Shown one piece after another: positions 41,601 to 43,784 of a stretch of 43,784 nucleotides of DNA. The DNA is taken from assembly GCA_945905745.1 (NCBI GenBank), contig CAMDQF010000011.1:1-43784 (forward strand), written 5' to 3'. The DNA comes from Litorilinea aerophila (GTDB taxonomy: Bacteria; Chloroflexota; Anaerolineae; Caldilineales; Caldilineaceae). The notes beneath the pieces are model-generated. The model was not told where the DNA came from. It did no database searches and worked only from the letters and a program-made list of their open reading frames with translations. Numbering within the stretch: the first letter of the stretch is position 1; every line of letters starts with the position of its first letter. A program made the translations under genes and the position numbers.

Positions 41601-42810
41601 CGGCGTTACCCCAACCCCCTATTACACCTATGCCTACGGCAGCATCACCGTCGAAGGCGCGCCTGCTCTGCCGGGGACGGTCGTCACCGCTGAGAATCCC
41701 GACGGGAAAGTGGTGGGCTGCTACCGGGTAGGGCAGGCCGGTTTCTACGGTTTTCTGCCCATCTTTGGCGCTTTCAGCCCCACGCCGGGCATGGCCGAAG
41801 GCGAACAGGTGAAGTTCCGGGTCAATGGGCAGTTGGCTTTGGCTACGCCAGCCCTGCACTGGACCAACGACAAGGACATTCACGCCATCGACCTGACCGT
41901 CTCCGGCATCGAGAGCCAGTGGATTCGCCTCAACCCCGGCTGGACCCTCTTCTCCCTGCGTGTGGAGCCACCGGTCACCTCCCTGACCGATGTACTCAAT
42001 CCGGTCAAGGAGGTCTATTGCTACGTCCACGGCGAAAACGACATCTTCGACTGCGATCTGCCGCCCCAAAACCAGGGGTTGACCGAACTGCACGGCGGTC
42101 AGGCCTATTACATTCGCAACGACAGCGGCGCGACGGTCAATCTCTTTGTCCAGGGCGCGCCGATTCCGCCGACACGGCCCATTCCGCTGCATACGGACTG
42201 GAATTGGGTGGGCTATCTGCTGCAAGAGAGCCGACCTGTGGCTGACGCTCTAGCCAGCATTGCGGGCAAGTACAGCCGAGTGGCTGACGGCAAAGCCCGC
42301 CTCTACAACCCGGCCCTGCCGCAGTTCAGCACGCTGACTCAGCTTGTCCCGGACGACGGCTATCTGATCTTTATGACCGATACAGCGACTCTGATCTATC
42401 CAGAGCCGCTGGTCTCGGCGGGTACAGAACCGGTGGCGGTACGGGAGGTCTGCGCTGACGTGTCACCCACGCCTGCTTTCACCTGGCTCTACGGCGGGCT
42501 GTTCGTCAACGGTCAGCCTGCACCGCTGGGCACGCGGCTGGATGTGTTGACGCCCCGGGGCGAGCTGGCTGGCTGCGCTGTGGTGGATACGCTGGGGCTG
42601 TACGGCTTCCTGCCCGTCTACGGCGCGGATGGGGGTAACCCGCCCCTGCCCGGCTTTGCCGACGGAGAACCGATGACCCTGCGCGTCAACGGGCAGATAG
42701 TCGAACTGGCCGAGCCGCTGCTCTGGCGCAACGACAAACAGGAGCGTCAGGTGGACCTGTCGGCGACCGTCACAGAACGGCGCTTCTTCCTACCGCTGAT
42801 CGGGCGCTAA
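32638..42810 (+). CDS. Giant secreted mosaic protein (3390 residues)
   Basis: A signal peptide opens the chain (MRAHRVVHHLLSLLVSLSLL, cleaved near VSA-AA), with GGAGG 6-7 bases before ATG 32638. Recognisable parts in order: thrombospondin-type-3-like Ca-binding segments (DADGLTNAQE, DTDGDGTSDGAE; residues ~182-300, again DRDLDGYSDRSEE ~880); an AT-rich cassette (~334-727); a Gly-rich cassette (~1421-1781); homologous beta modules at ~1815-1957 and 2223-2364, plus a half copy ~2369-2461; two CARDB-like domains (RPDLTPLAP, RPDLRVSAI; ~2470-2697); two tandem ~140-residue beta modules (~2705-2982); two copies of a Cys-pair domain (~2987-3092, ~3265-3378) around a WNWVGYL-type module. It ends FLPLIGR. 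Likely a surface or extracellular adhesion/scaffold protein; no catalytic domain is recognised. Confidence 0.85.
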   Translation: MRAHRVVHHLLSLLVSLSLLLTSVAPVSAAAIPPLPAGEGPGMRAVAPQRPAPTGDFALYRTHITIENPARRARLDALGVAVLEEGDGWAVVLADDEQLETLARLRYQPQASDEFVSLVEANTAENSWLAAAVEPLLVVGRTVSATGDSRTTSPTYEERVAARSSLRAFARALTPEQRTALADLTSLDDDADGLTNAQEAWWCTDPLNADTDGDGTSDGAEVSAAKDWLGNRRAGPPASGRPFAGWPPATFDTTRPPTCRDGDADGVPDMAERWDLGLNMNAESTDRDKFDDGQELFGTTEWGRGALPRVTDDAGYIFAEMPTWVKAPGNHPFVAAFPTLDIIVMNNSLSVQPVTTITTEDGQMTSESRTYETSKTEGVSTAETDTVTWNEWEEVSQTTPVAAAANIRSIDAWPAIALQVLKGVATVGSVASLFGGKSGDSKYQEELAKFQLNDTRCSRMKPGLRQVLIAGAWVDCKVQDFFYEPAKPTEQNITNITQISKDYIDQRTLINNCSGDCAQGLLFGDGSDYVGLNNISHSSQDILPGGAGQSYYGDSAGQLMVQPRLALSYPVQRPTVTQTSGTSSGGERSTTQTQYTENTITQGEQFTSGRNWSTARATNSSHVADLRFSYRIANDGTEYAKEIGGIVFNIYVDDDENPIYSYSVAADIGADGKFHNLMPNEDHTYASRSIPLTLEQMRRIDVSSQCDILRATGKVDVYPIERCPGAKVRVVVEEFTYGVDELFYQDAANAGVLVAMEDGTDDGDERIDSYLLPTWGEESVVDALARYFPHTVDENGTVIAIWTPEYRSDTPAWCAKPNVVGIGSQRTLWCKHALSTADWWNVYTNGLGDGSEGFQDTPAAPGAVALFRFNSDRDLDGYSDRSEERLGTDPNDASDFPRPELLAGLHSIRSGNYVTATLSLLNTGLYDAYGVEAVLIAPDDSVSITNNTVGGSGRVRAQKQVIVGSRIALQTPLPAAWTQAGHAVPAAGGYYTGGEDRTYTFGVVCGNPGGCSVGSGAWSVNWADSKGVTGTLSYGDGYASPTFRPVGAHGLTLALHSGTVAVGESFTVDARTPRDTFQYQIAAGRENDYTQPLVIVSYNDPQGNHRFILPPSAADLTTPSDNLASFAGQMLDDVGVEIVTMEEYTGGPTSTSLLVNNPSETTVTDAHVFLEFINISGTVVSEVSTQVTLPPGPTTASIAWDSVAFDPAYRADEDYIVMAFLTDYQGNILDTAGRPLSSFQDDPRPAAALDNGAQVWDFGTAQQGTLLEHPFALASVGYLDLLAYLGNAPGLSVDGPAATSISPGDVALYTVQLNSESLSVGAFEATIPVRTSDPQNPSARLTIRGTITPMPADAPGGAVLRPLDVDAAIPGDHSAGEWVNFTHSLGPDAGSLQPVKVYSQDYGNLYGVGKYATDFGAGTASAAIFGDGANGPLIVTSGQTVQPSNLAAPLTASVNAGQTSLSILSTPGFNASQEILIHQTQGTGAGNYEFATIASVDSGVLTLKKPIVNTYTNGGNSHAQVVRVNHYTDVTVQNGGVLSAPAWDGNTGGILVFKANGLTAIQSGGNATISGGQGVDNVASDNAGGGIGGGFRGGNNIYTPGQLWTTALQGEGINGLGSRLSTQNANGGGGACPCGPRGAGGGNGSAGQSTFWDSSTAFGGSPVGVSDLTIAAFGGGGGGGARSGDTADPNSRGAGGGAGGGIIIMPVRVLETSGGTITANGGRGGNTAFDTVDQPGFAGGGGAGGSIWITTENGNLGANRVTALGGAGGSGGFHGGGGAGGTGRVRVEYCDTLSGTTNPAASTQKLNCYIAEQVETTPYSTARLNLPESFTGGRTYKVQYGRRLQFATAGTQTTTIRLPKQLYSDATLDVLVNNTGVASGAFALSVDFGNNGTTDWSRNATTTFPATLNITGTVSALNAYLVSRSDVAWGANVDVPVRVVSDRAADVLLTNLVLRLQVNQPTARAADVEIAADRPLDWPLYVAGNYSQGAQYDFTHTLGQDAASLHPCTVYDQSGKILKGVGKYCRDFGKILVPVPFPYNSSLESSVRPGAPWPLGQVELGGISFAIPSQFNVWHTHDPWMTGGNPRTLDVSIGQTGVDWVYSLINTGGGESGPGIYAWIEFFGDQGAYYRKDLDGNVDIRDYNRGGWTDTINGTTTVNVFLHNSGVQNLETRLDMQKIDLPAAFLTQRLSIIRFSDNGASNFQRIFLAGLTLAPLYAAEGLESSPHTTTRLYLPDAVSGSRSYLVQYARRFVFAAPGQQTSSLRLNRRVYGSASLDLLVSNAGAASGNLALCLDIGNDGVCDYNHNASTNFPATLEADGLAEALNNYLLSRTDVAWGDPVDVPVSLTLDRQADVMLTNLALTPLGAKTRFVRLEARTYQTATLGLEFRQPGVASGPLAFTVDVGADGTVDWSYAGTPNFPANLTSPNLAVALNAYLAGRSGDVDVPIRIVPSPFLAVSLTDFDASPSDRPDLTPLAPTAGVARSGDPIVEGDTVPLTAVIQNSGPADSGPLAVTFFAIRNLPPASFYIGTSFVKNVPKTGSALATIPWNTLGFSGDVTVRAVVDPFNRTAEGNESNNSATAVIPIRTRPDLRVSAIALSNPLLMAGETVTVTLTLSNTGQTAAGGQSVALYDANPDSGGISVETQNLASLPGETATTIQFQWTPSAPGPYRLFSLSDQNNAVNEFDEGNNRAWQDVYVGLAAPVLLDSGQGEAVYSPATGYGVVDEGQADVLIDCGSGATTEETQRLDFDGRLVYRFDHLLPGRFYHLDVTLYECTGAGRQQSIFIDGNTVDGPINLGDGEVHHRSILIDPALYADHSVQVSIESPGVNGAIVSAVNLHAVDYRYADSGGTNDPAYSAALGYGAVSGVPNSAWGRLPYQSVRVNQTGRSVDYRYDGLTPDKFYQLHLSFYQTGDTSRVQQVEIDGKVAGAEISLPNNQKQRISLPVPTGTYTDDGSISVSVVRVNADVGAIVNEIALEEITVPTGVCGVTPTPYYTYAYGSITVEGAPALPGTVVTAENPDGKVVGCYRVGQAGFYGFLPIFGAFSPTPGMAEGEQVKFRVNGQLALATPALHWTNDKDIHAIDLTVSGIESQWIRLNPGWTLFSLRVEPPVTSLTDVLNPVKEVYCYVHGENDIFDCDLPPQNQGLTELHGGQAYYIRNDSGATVNLFVQGAPIPPTRPIPLHTDWNWVGYLLQESRPVADALASIAGKYSRVADGKARLYNPALPQFSTLTQLVPDDGYLIFMTDTATLIYPEPLVSAGTEPVAVREVCADVSPTPAFTWLYGGLFVNGQPAPLGTRLDVLTPRGELAGCAVVDTLGLYGFLPVYGADGGNPPLPGFADGEPMTLRVNGQIVELAEPLLWRNDKQERQVDLSATVTERRFFLPLIGR
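32735..32757. repeat. In-frame hairpin at the mature N-terminus of the giant protein
   Basis: CCCCTCTCCC and GGGAGAGGGG form a perfect 10-base stem around a 3-base loop. It encodes PPLPAGEG, directly after the signal peptide. The same hairpin type occurs outside genes at 1574-1594 and 2961-2995. Confidence 0.75.
33051..33106. repeat. In-frame cloverleaf palindromic element in the giant gene
   Basis: Outer arms CGTAGGT / ACCTACG enclose two hairpins, GTCGCAC-TGTCA-GTGCGAC and GTCGGACT-ACC-AGTCCGAC. The layout is the same as the intergenic element at 17063-17111. It is translated as VVGRTVSATGDSRTTSPTYE without breaking the frame. Confidence 0.8.
35674..35703. repeat. In-frame fragment of the GTGGTGCGTG...GTGAACTGG family
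   Basis: GTAGGGAGTGGTGCGTGG followed by TCCGTGAACTGG lies within the giant gene. It resembles the left arm of the intergenic element at 6151-6202, with small changes. It encodes VGSGAWSVNW. Only one arm is present, so insertion followed by erosion is one explanation and chance similarity another. Confidence 0.4.
40564..40591. repeat. In-frame perfect hairpin in the second CARDB-like domain region
   Basis: GTAGAGACGCAA and TTGCGTCTCTAC form a perfect 12-base stem with a 4-base loop. It is translated as VETQNLASL within the loop of a CARDB-like domain (YDANPDSGGIS...PGETATTIQF). The AGACGC core is shared with the repeats at 42915-42994. Confidence 0.8.
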
Positions 42811-42817
42811 CCCCGCA

Positions 42818-42890
42818 GTAGGTCCGGTTTGTAACCGGACAGATGGGGCAGACGCGTAAAGACGCTTGTCACGCAAAATGCGTGACCTAC
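42818..42890. repeat. Cloverleaf palindromic element between the two secreted-protein genes
   Basis: Outer arms GTAGGTC / GACCTAC enclose GTCCGGTT-TGT-AACCGGAC (perfect 8-base stem), a short AGACGC segment, and GTCACGCA-AAA-TGCGTGAC (perfect 8-base stem). It is the third member of the cloverleaf family, with different inner hairpins. It starts 8 bases after the giant gene's stop and ends 11 before the next ATG; it may act as terminator or attenuator. Confidence 0.7.
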
Positions 42891-42901
42891 GAAGGGTAGC
42901 T

Positions 42902-43784
42902 ATGCAGCGCATCTTAACGCAGAGACGCAGAGACGGAGGGACGCAGAGAACGGCAAAACTCTCCGCGTCTCTGCGCCTTTGCGTCTCTGCGTTATTCATC
43001 TGCCTCCTCTGGGTTCCCGCCGCCCAGGCCGACGGCTGCCCGACTGTGCGCGTCTCTCAGAAATACACAATCGTCTACGGTACAGTTTTCATCGGCGGCG
43101 CGCCCGCCCCAGCGGGGACAGTTGTGGAGGCGCGCAGCCCTCGGGGGCATACCGTCGGCTGCCGGGTGGTGGACGCAGCGGGCTTCTACCGGGCGATGAA
43201 AGTCTACGGCGAGGAGACGGTAGGAAGCGTGACTGTGCCGGGGATGCGCACGGACGAGACGATTGCCTTTCGCATGGACGGCGTGCTGGCGCTGCCCGGC
43301 ACACAACTCCAGTGGGTGAATGACTGGGCCTCCCACGCGGTGAATCTGTCGGCGGCGAGTGTGCCCACCCGCACGCCGACGTTCACGCCGACCCGCACGC
43401 CGACGCCGACCCACACGCCGACCAAAACACCAACGCCGACGAACACGCCGACCAAAACACCGACGCCGACGAATACACCGACCATCACGTCGACGCCGAC
43501 GAACACGCCGACCATCACGCCGACGCCAACCCATACGCCGACAAGAACGTCAACACCCACAATCACGCCGACGCGGACGATTACGCCGACGAGAACGTCA
43601 ACGCCGACACTCACAGCGACGCGGACGATTACGCCGACATTCACCCCGACAAGAACGTCAACACCGGCACTCACAGCGACGCGGACAATTACGCCGACAT
43701 TCACCCCGACGAGAACGTCAACACCGACACTCACAGCGACGCGGACGATTACGCCGACATTCACCCCGACGAGAACGTCAACAC
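42902..43784 (+). CDS. Secreted protein with Thr-Pro stalk (3' end beyond the window)
   Basis: The frame is open from ATG 42902 to the last base. It reads [20 protein letters not shown] followed by a signal-peptide core ([19 protein letters not shown], cleavage near AQA-D). A ~105-residue domain follows ([40 protein letters not shown], then [11 protein letters not shown]), homologous to the two Cys-pair domains of the preceding giant protein (GTxV, SPxG, GCx[17 protein letters not shown]). After residue ~155 only TPT-type repeats are seen, probably a glycosylated extended stalk. AGGG lies near the ATG. The N-terminal ~30 codons coincide with an inverted repeat. Confidence 0.8.
   Translation, partial: MQRILTQRRRDGGTQRTAKLSASLRLCVSALFICLLWVPAAQADGCPTVRVSQKYTIVYGTVFIGGAPAPAGTVVEARSPRGHTVGCRVVDAAGFYRAMKVYGEETVGSVTVPGMRTDETIAFRMDGVLALPGTQLQWVNDWASHAVNLSAASVPTRTPTFTPTRTPTPTHTPTKTPTPTNTPTKTPTPTNTPTITSTPTNTPTITPTPTHTPTRTSTPTITPTRTITPTRTSTPTLTATRTITPTFTPTRTSTPALTATRTITPTFTPTRTSTPTLTATRTITPTFTPTRTST
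42915..42994. repeat. AACGCAGAGACGC inverted repeat encoding a signal peptide
   Basis: TAACGCAGAGACGC (42915-42928) and GCGTCTCTGCGTTA (42981-42994) are perfectly complementary, with further ACGCAGAGA / TCTCTGCG pairing inside. The left arm encodes the Arg-rich n-region (QRRRDG) and the right arm encodes part of the hydrophobic core ([10 protein letters not shown]). Repeats of this AGACGCAGAGAC type are common intergenic elements in related genomes. Confidence 0.8.
43562..43784 (+). repeat. 60-base tandem repeat encoding a Thr-rich stalk
   Basis: From about 43582 the sequence repeats with an exact 60-base period to the window end (compare 43621, 43681 and 43741), with a few substitutions. 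It encodes 20-residue units such as [21 protein letters not shown] less regular ACGCCGACC-type TPT stretch precedes it (43366-43580). The array continues beyond the window, and its length is probably variable. Confidence 0.85.

Noticed and set aside
40588-42225. 545-codon frame antisense to the giant gene
   Set aside because: Shadow frame; the plus strand shows signal peptide, domains and homologous modules in the sense frame.
43366-43784. Tandem repeats as a CRISPR array
   Set aside because: The units are contiguous, have no unique spacers, and translate as a continuous Thr-Pro stalk.

Overview
The window is GC-rich, densely coded and bacterial. Several things point to an uncultured or environmental member of the Chloroflexota (Anaerolineae/Caldilineae type): WD40 proteins, very large secreted multi-domain proteins with Thr-Pro stalks, a C-terminal tail of the FLPLIGR kind, a pyrB/CAD-type pyrC pair, many small toxin-antitoxin genes, and abundant short palindromic repeats. 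This placement is inference; there is no rRNA or other phylogenetic marker beyond lon and tlyA. I see no tRNA, rRNA or CRISPR array.

Layout. 1-4.3 kb: the 3' end of a WD40/TPR-like protein, a coupled pair (unknown protein + HNH nuclease), a 0.9-kb repeat-rich stretch with the stump of an SDR gene, and an AlkD-like DNA glycosylase gene. 4.3-13 kb: an enolase-superfamily dehydratase, a glutamine-synthetase-family ligase, pyrB and pyrC (minus strand), and lon with an elaborate upstream region. 13-18 kb: a ParD/ParE-type module whose toxin carries a nonsense codon, a PHP + AlbA_2 fusion protein, a UbiA-family prenyltransferase and tlyA. 18-26 kb: a methyltransferase, a second enolase-superfamily enzyme, and a minus-strand run of sugar/sugar-acid type enzymes (MDR dehydrogenase, two TIM-barrel isomerases, Gfo/Idh/MocA oxidoreductase), with a membrane-anchored dienelactone-hydrolase-like protein and a DinB protein. 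26-30.5 kb: a type II restriction-modification locus with a Phd/YefM-like small protein in front of the methyltransferase, set inside another sugar-type gene pair (Gfo/Idh/MocA and malate/lactate dehydrogenase family). 30.6-32.5 kb: a toxin-antitoxin island with a duplicated VapB-type antitoxin, DUF4258- and DUF2283-like genes, a broken YgiT-type zinc-finger gene and an intact VapC. 32.6-43.8 kb: a 3390-residue secreted mosaic protein followed by a second secreted protein that runs off the window.

The most distinctive feature is the behaviour of short palindromic repeats. Several families fill intergenic spaces, where some probably end transcription between convergent genes. They also lie inside reading frames without breaking them: in pyrC (about 26 extra residues), at four places in the giant protein, and in the last gene, where one arm of an inverted repeat encodes the core of the signal peptide. 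A cloverleaf-like family occurs in front of tlyA, within the giant gene and just after it. The giant gene also holds three visibly AT-richer cassettes; two of them follow the same protein motif, which suggests replaceable cassettes in a conserved scaffold.

All boundaries were read by eye. Family names rest on motif recognition, not on searches.
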